Shown: one piece after another, positions 1 to 5,264 of the stretch
Layout: every line of letters begins with the position of its first letter
Numbering within the stretch: position 1 is the stretch's first letter
NCBI GenBank assembly: GCA_030690755.1
Contig: JAUYGA010000178.1
Span: 1 to 11,882 of the forward strand
Length of the DNA: 11,882 nucleotides
Direction of reading: 5' to 3'
From: Nanobdellota archaeon
GTDB taxonomy: Archaea; Nanobdellota; Nanobdellia; Woesearchaeales; JAUYGA01
The notes under the pieces: generated by a model
The model's input: the letters and a program-made list of their open reading frames with translations, nothing else
Told to the model about the DNA's origin: nothing
Databases searched by the model: none
Translations under genes and position numbers: made by a program

Positions 1-550
1 AAGATATATGCTTTTATTGGCTTTTCCTCTTGCTTTAGGAACAACGCTTCTAAGTGAAAGAATAATCCAACTAGTATATGGCGCAGATTACATCTCCAGC
101 GCCGTTGCGCTCTCTTTATTGATTTGGACTACGCTATTTGTATTTATTGGCCTCATAAACGCCGCTGCATTGATTGCTTCTGGACAGCAACGTTTTCTTG
201 CAAAACTTTCTCTAGGGTTACTTGTGATAAATGCAATATTAAACTTTTTTTTAATCCCTGAATACGGGTTTATAGGTGCCAGTTTTGCAAGCATGCTTGC
301 ACAAGGCATCGGTGTAGTTATCGGATCATATATCATATACAAAAACACAGGAAGTAATCCTTTCAAAAAGATAGAGGGTATGATTGGTGCAACTTTGCTC
401 ATGGGCTTATTCATATATTTTTTTCATATAAACCTCGCACTAGCCATTATGATTTCAATCTTGATATACATACTATTTATCTTTTTATTTAAAGTAGTTG
501 ATTCAAGAGACATAGAAAGATTTAAAAACACTTTGAAAAAAAATCAATGA
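1..550 (+). CDS. Oligosaccharide flippase (Wzx/MATE-like), C-terminal part, 5' end outside window
   Basis: This is the C-terminal part of a polytopic membrane protein that probably flips lipid-linked oligosaccharide across the cytoplasmic membrane. The frame is open to the left edge (codons from base 2), so the ATG at 8 is internal and the N-terminal half or more is missing. About 185 residues remain, with five to six hydrophobic segments. The stretch NFFLIPEYGFIGASFAS is the signature loop-helix of the polysaccharide biosynthesis/MATE-like flippases (N-x-x-LIP-x-YG-x-x-GA). The residues before it, with GADY and ASGQQRF, also fit the family C-terminal region. It ends in TGA with a second in-frame TAA directly after. 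The radical SAM gene begins 18 bases downstream, so the two are probably co-transcribed. The family is fairly certain; the transported glycan is unknown. Confidence 0.85.
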   Translation, partial: RYMLLLAFPLALGTTLLSERIIQLVYGADYISSAVALSLLIWTTLFVFIGLINAAALIASGQQRFLAKLSLGLLVINAILNFFLIPEYGFIGASFASMLAQGIGVVIGSYIIYKNTGSNPFKKIEGMIGATLLMGLFIYFFHINLALAIMISILIYILFIFLFKVVDSRDIERFKNTLKKNQ

Positions 551-556
551 TAACAT

Positions 557-564
557 AGGGGGTG
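557..564 (+). promoter_or_regulatory. Shine-Dalgarno site for the radical SAM gene with ATT start
   Basis: AGGGGGTG differs at one position from the archaeal/bacterial consensus GGAGGTG core. It ends 4 bases before the ATT codon at 569. It lies in the 18-base gap after the flippase stop, and no other start codon is placed correctly behind it in the radical SAM frame. This site is what decides the proposed start at 569. Confidence 0.55.
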
Positions 565-568
565 CAAT

Positions 569-1978
569 ATTACGAAAATTGCCTTATTAAATCTTCCTGG
601 CGGAGAATCGCTTGGTTTGGCATCTGTTGCAACCTATCTTGAAAAGAAAGGAAACTTCAAAAATATAAAGGTAATCGATGCAACATATGATGATCTTCTA
701 AATGATACTTTGAAGTATAAACCTGATATAATTGGGATAGGTGCTTTCACAGTTCATTATAGTCAAGCAATAAAACTTGCAAATGATTTCAGAAAGAACA
801 GCAATGCAAAAATTATTATTGGAGGTTATCACATTTCAACATTGCCAATTTCATTCAAAACTGTTTTTGATATAGGAGTGATTGGTGAGGGAGAACAAAC
901 AATGTTGGAGCTCATGAAATCATTTGAGAAAAATCATGGATTCAAAATAAACTATCTTAAAAAAATAAACGGTCTCGTATTCTTTGACAAAAATAAATTG
1001 ATAATAACAGAAAAGAGGGAAAACATAAAGTCATTAGATGATATTCCAACAATCGATAGAAAATATACCAACCAGAAATATTACGATGAAGGAAGTGATT
1101 TAGCTGAATGGTTTCCAAAAGTTGCATTGATTGAAACCGCAAGGGGTTGCCCGTATAACTGTGTATTTTGTAGTCCAAGTGTTTTTTGGGGAAAAACACG
1201 TATGAAATCTGTTGAAAATGTAGTCAAGGAGGTTAAACAACTTCATGAAGAAAAAGCAATGGATTTTTTTGCAATAACTGATGATTTATTTATTTGCAGC
1301 AAAGAGAGGATAAAAAAAATAGTAGATGTTCTTGAAAAAGAAAATCTTCTTGGTAAAATCTCGTTTGCTTGTTTTGCACGTGCTAATCTTATGGACGATG
1401 AAATATGCAAGCTTCTTAAAAAAATGAATGTTAAAATGCTTAGTTTCGGTTTTGAAAGCGGAAGTGAAAAAGTATTAAAATATCTTAAAGGACCCAGCAT
1501 AAGCGTAGAAGATAACAGACGTTCAATTTTACTTTGTAATAAATATGGTTTTCTTGTGGGAGGAAATATTTTATTGGGCAACCCTGGTGAGAAAATAGAA
1601 GATATGAAAAAGAGCGAAGAATTCATAGATTTTTGCATAAAAGAAAGAACAAAAGGATATATGGCTATTTTTGTTTTGACACCTTTTCCTGGAACGCCTA
1701 TTTGGGAAATCGCTAAAAAACATGGAAAAGTTTCTGATGATATGGATTGGGAGCAATTAAGATTGCAAAACTGGGAAAGACCATTGTTGCTGGATGATGA
1801 CGTAAGCATTGAAGAATTCACGAAGATATTTAGGGAGATGAAAAAGAAAATCCGATATTTTCACAGACAGGTTTGGATGAATAAATTTAAAAGAAGTCCT
1901 CTTAGAACTCTGAAATTGTTGCTATCCGGAGGAAGAATTATGAAATACCTGACAATAGATAAAAGGACAGACATATAA
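569..1978 (+). CDS. Cobalamin-binding-domain radical SAM protein, probable ATT start
   Basis: Predicted radical SAM enzyme with an N-terminal B12-binding fold, 469 residues from ATT. Residues 1-135 look like the Rossmann-type cobalamin domain: first strand KIALLNLP, then GLASVATYLEKKG, GGYH (85-88) and GEGE (106-109). The radical SAM core follows, with Cys194, Cys198 and Cys201 (GCPYNCVFC) to hold the 4Fe-4S cluster, and FGFESGSEKVL further on. Start choice: the first ordinary start codon in frame is TTG at 617, which would remove the first strand of the B12 fold. Between the stop at 551 and 617 there is no ATG, GTG or TTG, but ATT at 569 follows a Shine-Dalgarno sequence. With this start the cysteines fall one residue from those of the paralogue at 5265-6755. 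The family includes methyltransferases, ring-forming enzymes and lipid-modifying enzymes; the substrate here is unknown. It sits 1 base from the next gene. Confidence 0.88.
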   Translation: MTKIALLNLPGGESLGLASVATYLEKKGNFKNIKVIDATYDDLLNDTLKYKPDIIGIGAFTVHYSQAIKLANDFRKNSNAKIIIGGYHISTLPISFKTVFDIGVIGEGEQTMLELMKSFEKNHGFKINYLKKINGLVFFDKNKLIITEKRENIKSLDDIPTIDRKYTNQKYYDEGSDLAEWFPKVALIETARGCPYNCVFCSPSVFWGKTRMKSVENVVKEVKQLHEEKAMDFFAITDDLFICSKERIKKIVDVLEKENLLGKISFACFARANLMDDEICKLLKKMNVKMLSFGFESGSEKVLKYLKGPSISVEDNRRSILLCNKYGFLVGGNILLGNPGEKIEDMKKSEEFIDFCIKERTKGYMAIFVLTPFPGTPIWEIAKKHGKVSDDMDWEQLRLQNWERPLLLDDDVSIEEFTKIFREMKKKIRYFHRQVWMNKFKRSPLRTLKLLLSGGRIMKYLTIDKRTDI

Positions 1979-1979
1979 A

Positions 1980-2762
1980 ATGAAAACGAAAAAAAAAGAT
2001 GAATCCAGAAACAATAAAATAAGTGCCGTGCTTGTAGTTTATAATGAAGAAAAATTAATAAAGAGGTGTCTCGATAGTATAAAGAATGTTGTTGATGAAA
2101 TAATAATCATTCATGATGGGCCTTGTACAGATAATACTATCAAAATAGCAAAAAAATATACTAACAAAATATTCTTTCGCCCCCATATTGGTGAAGCTGA
2201 ACCTCATCGTCCATTCTCTTTTAAAAAAGCCAGCGGAAACTGGATTCTGCAAATCGATGCAGATGAATTTTTATCTCATGAACTAAAAAGAAAAATACGA
2301 AAATTAATAAAAGATAGGGAAGTTGATGGGTATGCACTTAAATGGGATTTCTATAATCATTATGGCACCCCAAAATATGAATATAAGATGGCCCTATTCA
2401 AAAAAGAAAAAATGAAAAAATTTGAAGGAATTCCTCACGAACCTGTAAGGATAAATGGTGTTGCAAAAAAATCTGAACTGATATTAGAACACAAACCCTT
2501 AAGAAGTCCTTTCACATTTAAAGGATTTGAAAGCAAACTTAAAAGAGCAAACATACACGCTAAGTACTCAAAAAAAGATAAACCTGCAGTTTTCTATTTG
2601 TTAAAATCAATAATTTGGTTTTTTGGTTATTTTGTTTATTATATGTTAAAATTTTTTAATTTGAGACTTGCATTCTTTTCCGCAATTTACAATTTTTCTC
2701 TCAATTGGCAAATATTTATCTTAAAAATAAAAAATGAACCTAAAGCAAAAATTGGAAAATGA
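1980..2762 (+). CDS. GT2 family glycosyltransferase (WaaE/KdtX-like)
   Basis: A cytoplasmic or membrane-associated inverting glycosyltransferase of family GT2, 260 residues, which should move a sugar from a nucleotide donor to a growing lipid-linked glycan. The GT-A fold starts at ISAVLVVYNEE (14-24). The nucleotide-binding loop is HDGPCTDNT (45-53), where most relatives have a DSGSTDxT-like loop. The DxD metal-binding motif is Asp93-Ala-Asp95 in QIDADEFLS. Residues 149-156 (FEGIPHEP) fit the acceptor region of WaaE-type enzymes, and the hydrophobic C-terminal segment (about 203-250) probably anchors it to the membrane. The ATG lies 1 base after the radical SAM stop, with AAGGA about 12 bases upstream, so it belongs to the same transcript as flippase and radical SAM. 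The sugar cannot be read from the sequence. Confidence 0.85.
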   Translation: MKTKKKDESRNNKISAVLVVYNEEKLIKRCLDSIKNVVDEIIIIHDGPCTDNTIKIAKKYTNKIFFRPHIGEAEPHRPFSFKKASGNWILQIDADEFLSHELKRKIRKLIKDREVDGYALKWDFYNHYGTPKYEYKMALFKKEKMKKFEGIPHEPVRINGVAKKSELILEHKPLRSPFTFKGFESKLKRANIHAKYSKKDKPAVFYLLKSIIWFFGYFVYYMLKFFNLRLAFFSAIYNFSLNWQIFILKIKNEPKAKIGK

Positions 2763-2778
2763 TATCCAAAAACTTATA

Positions 2779-2811
2779 AATTCAGATAAGTGTACACTAA
2801 GGTACTGAATT
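2779..2811. repeat. Palindrome AGTGTACACT inside a 7-base inverted repeat
   Basis: AATTCAG (2779-2785) and CTGAATT (2805-2811) are exact inverted repeats. Between them lies the 10-base perfect palindrome AGTGTACACT (2789-2798). The two symmetry centres differ by 1.5 bases, so they do not form one structure. It begins 17 bases after the GT2 stop. It could be an operator for the downstream methyltransferase or a weak hairpin at the end of the GT2 message; the lack of a T-run argues against an intrinsic terminator. Confidence 0.3.
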
Positions 2812-2823
2812 AATAAGTAAACA

Positions 2824-2942
2824 ATTATCGCAGAAATAGACGATTAACCGCTTACTTTCAAGGATATATGAGAAGTCAAGGTAAGTTATAAAATAAAGAT
2901 AATATGCAAACCAATTTAACGACTACTGAAGTAAGCGATAAT
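2824..2942. repeat. Two overlapping, mutually exclusive inverted repeats
   Basis: ATTATCGC (2824-2831) is complementary to GCGATAAT (2935-2942). CGCTTACTT (2849-2857) is complementary to AAGTAAGCG (2929-2937). Both matches are exact, and they share the bases 2935-2937, so an RNA could form one or the other but not both completely. The right arms lie inside the doubtful 39-codon ORF. A switching leader RNA is possible. With AT-rich sequence of this length, one 9-base match could also arise by chance. Confidence 0.3.
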
Positions 2943-3023
2943 ATGAATGACCAACAAAAAAGGATAAGAAGATTTAAAAATACTCCTCTTTTTGTCAGTT
3001 ATTATGCAATCAAAAACCTATAA
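2904..3023 (+). CDS. Doubtful small ORF of 39 residues
   Basis: An ATG-to-TAA frame of 39 codons, too short for routine gene calling. It is polar and basic in the middle (QQKRIRRFK) and ends hydrophobic-aromatic (PLFVSYYAIKNL). No good Shine-Dalgarno precedes the ATG at 2904. Its tail RRFKNTPL vaguely resembles the C-terminal region of the radical SAM protein at 569-1978 (NKFKRSPL), so it might be the last remnant of a decayed relative. That similarity is weak and read by eye. It is listed because it is the only open frame of any length in the 311-base gap. It could equally be non-coding. Confidence 0.15.
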   Translation: MQTNLTTTEVSDNMNDQQKRIRRFKNTPLFVSYYAIKNL

Positions 3024-3073
3024 TTTTTAAGATTCCTTACTTTAGCAAGGGTAGAATAAAAGGCGGTAATTGA

Positions 3074-3628
3074 ATGAAACTTAATTTAGGCAGCGGTAAT
3101 GATATAAGAGAAGGATATGTTAATTGTGATTACCATAACAGGCTTGGAGCAGACAAGGTATTTGATTTAAACAAATTCCCTTATCCTTTCAAAAATAATT
3201 CGGTTGATGAAATACAACTTAACGGAGTGCTTGAACACTTAGACTTTCCTTCAAAAACAATAACTGAATGCCACAGAATTTTAAAGAAAAATCGTAAATT
3301 ATTCATTATAGTTCCATATAATGAGACTTATGGAGATATACATAAGCAGAACTTTCTGCTTGATTACTTTTACTTTTTCGCAAAGAAAGGACTGCCAAGC
3401 AAGATAGAAAAACATAAGAAGGAAAGCAGAAGATTAAACTGGGATGGCTATGTTAAGTTTTCAAGCGTTAAACTGAAATTATACTTTCCAAAAGGATTAC
3501 ACATATTTAACTACTTAATTGAACCATTTGTGAACTGGCTAATCAAAAAGTCTCACTTACATTACCAACATACTTTTTTAAAAGCAATATTTCCAGCGAA
3601 TGAAATAAGAGTGGTGTATGTAAAATAA
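3074..3628 (+). CDS. Class I SAM-dependent methyltransferase (Methyltransf_11-like)
   Basis: A 184-residue Rossmann-fold methyltransferase that should transfer a methyl group from S-adenosylmethionine, probably to a glycan or a glycan precursor in view of its neighbours. Motif I is LNLGSGND (3-10). An acidic residue for the SAM ribose is expected near NCDYHN (17-22). The region NGVLEHLDFPSK (50-61) is motif IV-like, and FIIVPYNE (77-84) matches the later strand of the fold. The start is firm: TGA lies in frame directly before the ATG, and AAAGGCGG sits 7 bases upstream. Length is normal for stand-alone members found in polysaccharide clusters. It is separated from GT2 by 311 bases, so it may be transcribed from its own promoter. 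O- versus N-methylation and the acceptor cannot be told from sequence. Confidence 0.82.
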   Translation: MKLNLGSGNDIREGYVNCDYHNRLGADKVFDLNKFPYPFKNNSVDEIQLNGVLEHLDFPSKTITECHRILKKNRKLFIIVPYNETYGDIHKQNFLLDYFYFFAKKGLPSKIEKHKKESRRLNWDGYVKFSSVKLKLYFPKGLHIFNYLIEPFVNWLIKKSHLHYQHTFLKAIFPANEIRVVYVK

Positions 3629-3692
3629 AAAAATCAAAATCAGCTAAATCTGTGCAATCAACTTCAGAATGTTTGAAAGCAAAAAGTAAAAA

Positions 3693-3797
3693 TTATACTT
3701 TAAATCTCGTATTTTGCTCCGCTTCTTTCCAATGCTTTTTCTGACCTTCGGCAAGGTATCTTTTTACTATTTCTGCCATTACTGCTCCAACAGTCAT
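3693..3797 (-). CDS. Possible small gene, 28-34 residues, unknown function
   Basis: On the minus strand a short frame runs from ATG at 3797 (34 residues) or ATG at 3779 (28 residues) to TAA at 3693. The second start is preceded by TTGGAG with a 5-base spacer, a better Shine-Dalgarno than several large genes here have. The 28-residue form is charged and probably helical (EIVKRYLAEGQKKHWKEAEQ). The frame stays open upstream to about 3845 without a further ATG, and reads hydrophobic there (ELRAAVIFQMTVGAVMAE), so it may also be the tail of a decayed larger gene. No family is recognised. The location between convergent operons, downstream of GT4 on the same strand, would allow read-through transcription. 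Confidence 0.25.
   Translation of the reverse strand: MTVGAVMAEIVKRYLAEGQKKHWKEAEQNTRFKV
3744..3762 (+). terminator. Weak hairpin plus T-run, possible terminator of plus-strand operon
   Basis: ACCTT (3744-3748) and AAGGT (3753-3757) form a 5-base-pair stem with a CGGC loop, followed within 2 bases by TTTTT. It is about 115 bases after the methyltransferase stop and lies in the convergent gap, where a terminator is expected. The stem is short, and the same bases encode LAEG codons of the possible small minus-strand gene, so the hairpin may be incidental. Confidence 0.2.
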
Positions 3798-3896
3798 CTG
3801 AAAAATAACCGCAGCTCGCAATTCACTATAGATTTTACTCTACGATTAAACATACATTTTTCTTGCGCAACTCAACTAAACAAGCAGAAATAAGAG

Positions 3897-5036
3897 TCAA
3901 ATTATCGAACCTAACAATTTTTTTATTCTCTTCATTTGCAATTTATGTTTGTATTTTAGTGCGTGTTTTCTGGCACCTCTAGACAATTTTCGATAAACTT
4001 TGTCATTTTCTAGTGATTTTATGTTATATACCCATTCATTTAAATCAAAGAGGTTTTTTACAACCCGCCCACCATCACCGACTGCCTCAGGCAATCCTCC
4101 CAAAGGACTAGTTATGCTAGGAATTCCATTTATTCCTGCTTCCAATACAACTCTTCCAAATGGTTCTGGCCATGTAGATGGAACTAAAAGAACTCTTGTA
4201 TTAGCATATATCTTACGCATATCATCACACCAAGGGAGATAAGATACGTTATCTAGCATTTTAAACTGCTCAATTAATTGCTTATCACTTCCTCCAACCA
4301 CTAAAAATTGCCTATCTGGCATTTTTCTTGCAATTCCCAGAACTATTTCAGCACCCTTATATTTTATTGGATTTATGAATGTTATATTATTATTTTCCTC
4401 TTTCTTTTTTATAAAAAAATCATCCAAATTTATGACTGGAAAAAATACTTTAGAATCCAGATCATAGTGTTTTTTTAGAACTTTTGAACAATAGGCGCTG
4501 TCTGACAATATGATGTCTGCATCCTGCAGTGATTTTTTATGCCATTCCAACAATTTTGTTACAAAGGGATATTGTATTTTATAAAAAAATGGGGCATTTA
4601 AAAAATTCATTTTATACTCTAGTGGGTCTTTATCAAAAAATAAAAAGGGTGAGAAATGATCATAATTTTGTATAAAAACCATTGACTTAACATTCAGTTT
4701 TTTTGCCACTTCGACAGTTGATGGTGTGTATTCGAGTTGCGTAAAAACCACATCAATGTCATGCTTTTTAATACTCTCTTCTACAACTTTTTTCCATCTG
4801 ATGTTTGCAAAATACTGTCTAATTATGCTTCGATTAAATAAAGGGATGTTTTTCCAAACAAAAGAATCAGTCAGGGGTTCTAGATGAATTTTGGATTCTT
4901 TTTTTTCCCCTGTATAAATTAAATAAACTTCATTAACTTTCGCAAATTCTGACATTAACTCATCAACAAAAACTTCTCCTCCACCTAGTCTTGGATAAAA
5001 TTTTTCGACAGATAGCAACATCTTAATTTTTTTCAT
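3897..5036 (-). CDS. GT4 family glycosyltransferase (GT-B fold)
   Basis: A 379-residue retaining glycosyltransferase of family GT4, expected to work at the cytoplasmic face on lipid-linked glycan using a nucleotide sugar. The N-terminal acceptor domain contains the glycine-rich loop RLGGGEVFV (16-24). The C-terminal donor domain starts near ITFINPIKYKGAE (218-230), where basic residues usually contact the donor phosphates. The E-x7-E motif is clear: Glu291 in EPFGRVVLEAG and Glu299. PSITSPLGGLPEAVGDGG (306-323) is the usual end of the donor site. The chosen ATG (5036) has AGGTGG 11 bases upstream, a rather long spacing. A second in-frame ATG at 5021 (Met6) would still leave the first strand MLLSVEKFYP. 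It follows the radical SAM gene after 228 bases with its own promoter-like elements, so it may be separately transcribed. Confidence 0.87.
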   Translation of the reverse strand: MKKIKMLLSVEKFYPRLGGGEVFVDELMSEFAKVNEVYLIYTGEKKESKIHLEPLTDSFVWKNIPLFNRSIIRQYFANIRWKKVVEESIKKHDIDVVFTQLEYTPSTVEVAKKLNVKSMVFIQNYDHFSPFLFFDKDPLEYKMNFLNAPFFYKIQYPFVTKLLEWHKKSLQDADIILSDSAYCSKVLKKHYDLDSKVFFPVINLDDFFIKKKEENNNITFINPIKYKGAEIVLGIARKMPDRQFLVVGGSDKQLIEQFKMLDNVSYLPWCDDMRKIYANTRVLLVPSTWPEPFGRVVLEAGINGIPSITSPLGGLPEAVGDGGRVVKNLFDLNEWVYNIKSLENDKVYRKLSRGARKHALKYKHKLQMKRIKKLLGSII

Positions 5037-5043
5037 AAAACAT
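5023..5043 (-). other. Six-codon mini-ORF overlapping the GT4 start
   Basis: ATG at 5043 opens a frame of six codons (MFYEKN) ending in TAA at 5023. It overlaps the GT4 ATG in another frame and stops 1 base before the alternative GT4 start at 5021. The Shine-Dalgarno AGGTGG (5048-5053) lies 4 bases from the mini-ORF ATG and 11 from the GT4 ATG. Ribosomes could translate this peptide and restart, or the mini-ORF may be accidental. Confidence 0.2.
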
Positions 5044-5092
5044 CAAACCACCTAATTTTTACATAATTCGCACACATTTAAAATAATTTTTG

Positions 5093-5112
5093 ATTAGTTA
5101 GATTTAACTAAT
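5093..5112. repeat. Perfect 8-base inverted repeat upstream of GT4
   Basis: ATTAGTTA (5093-5100) and TAACTAAT (5105-5112) are exact inverted repeats around a 4-base loop, 57-76 bases before the GT4 ATG. It lies downstream of two TATA-like boxes on the minus strand (5164-5172 and about 5139-5147), so it could be an operator overlapping the transcription start or a hairpin in the 5' untranslated region. An AT-only stem with one G-C pair is weak as RNA, which favours a protein-binding site. Confidence 0.35.
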
Positions 5113-5163
5113 AAACCTACTAAGCATATCATTAAAAGTATAAAAACTTAACGAACTTCAATA

Positions 5164-5172
5164 ATATAAAAA
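5164..5172 (-). promoter_or_regulatory. Candidate archaeal TATA box for GT4
   Basis: On the minus strand TTTTTATAT is preceded by the purine-rich GAAAAA, which resembles a BRE element. Transcription would begin near 5140, giving a leader of about 100 bases containing the inverted repeat at 5093-5112. A second possible box, TTTTTATAC, lies about 25 bases further downstream. AT-rich background makes such matches easy to find by chance. Confidence 0.3.
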
Positions 5173-5221
5173 GTATTTTTCAACAATCACCATTTTTATC
5201 AAACCAACAAAGGGTTTATTT

Positions 5222-5239
5222 AAATTAAAAACAAAAGAC
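5222..5239 (-). terminator. T-rich tract after the radical SAM gene
   Basis: On the minus strand GTCTTTTGTTTTTAATTT begins about 26 bases after the radical SAM stop. Oligo-T tracts without a hairpin are the usual archaeal intrinsic terminators. Its position before the GT4 promoter candidate is what one would expect if GT4 is a separate transcription unit. In AT-rich sequence the evidence is weak. Confidence 0.3.
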
Positions 5240-5264
5240 AAACCAGACATATGATCTTTGCAGA

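Larger units (their letters stand above)
2763..3073. other. 311-base non-coding gap with short repeats and one doubtful small ORF
   Basis: No recognisable gene lies between the GT2 stop and the methyltransferase ATG. The stretch contains a 10-base palindrome, two mutually exclusive inverted repeats, a partial direct repeat (CTTACTTT followed shortly by CAAGG, at 2851-2863 and 3036-3050) and a 39-codon ORF, all described separately. TATA-like stretches occur at about 2886-2895 (TTATAAAATA) and 3019-3026. The second would place a start about 25 bases before the methyltransferase Shine-Dalgarno, so the methyltransferase may have its own promoter. The density of short repeats suggests either a regulatory leader or a decayed insertion. 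Nothing here identifies a mobile element family. Confidence 0.5.
3629..3896. other. Intergenic region between convergent operons
   Basis: This 268-base stretch separates the methyltransferase stop on the plus strand from the GT4 stop on the minus strand. It holds a possible 28-34 residue minus-strand gene and a short hairpin followed by five T residues on the plus strand. No long T-run follows either flanking gene directly. A-rich sequence directly after 3628 gives no intrinsic terminator for the methyltransferase. Confidence 0.55.

Noticed and set aside
1243..1821. 192-residue minus-strand ORF opposite the first radical SAM gene
   Set aside because: It is Ser- and Phe-rich shadow coding of the complement of an AT-rich gene. 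The plus-strand frame has clear catalytic motifs.
617..1978. TTG at 617 as the start of the first radical SAM gene
   Set aside because: It would cut off the first strand and loop of the B12 domain and has no Shine-Dalgarno at proper distance. The upstream in-frame codons clearly encode the family N-terminus.
1..2762. The HDGPCTDNT loop of the GT2 enzyme as a sign of lost activity
   Set aside because: The DxD motif and the rest of the fold are intact, and this loop varies within GT2, so it is noted only as a variation.
3841..3900. Similarity of short words (GCAGAAATA, ATTATCG) between this gap and 2818-2850
   Set aside because: The matches are short, in a different order, and expected by chance in AT-rich DNA.
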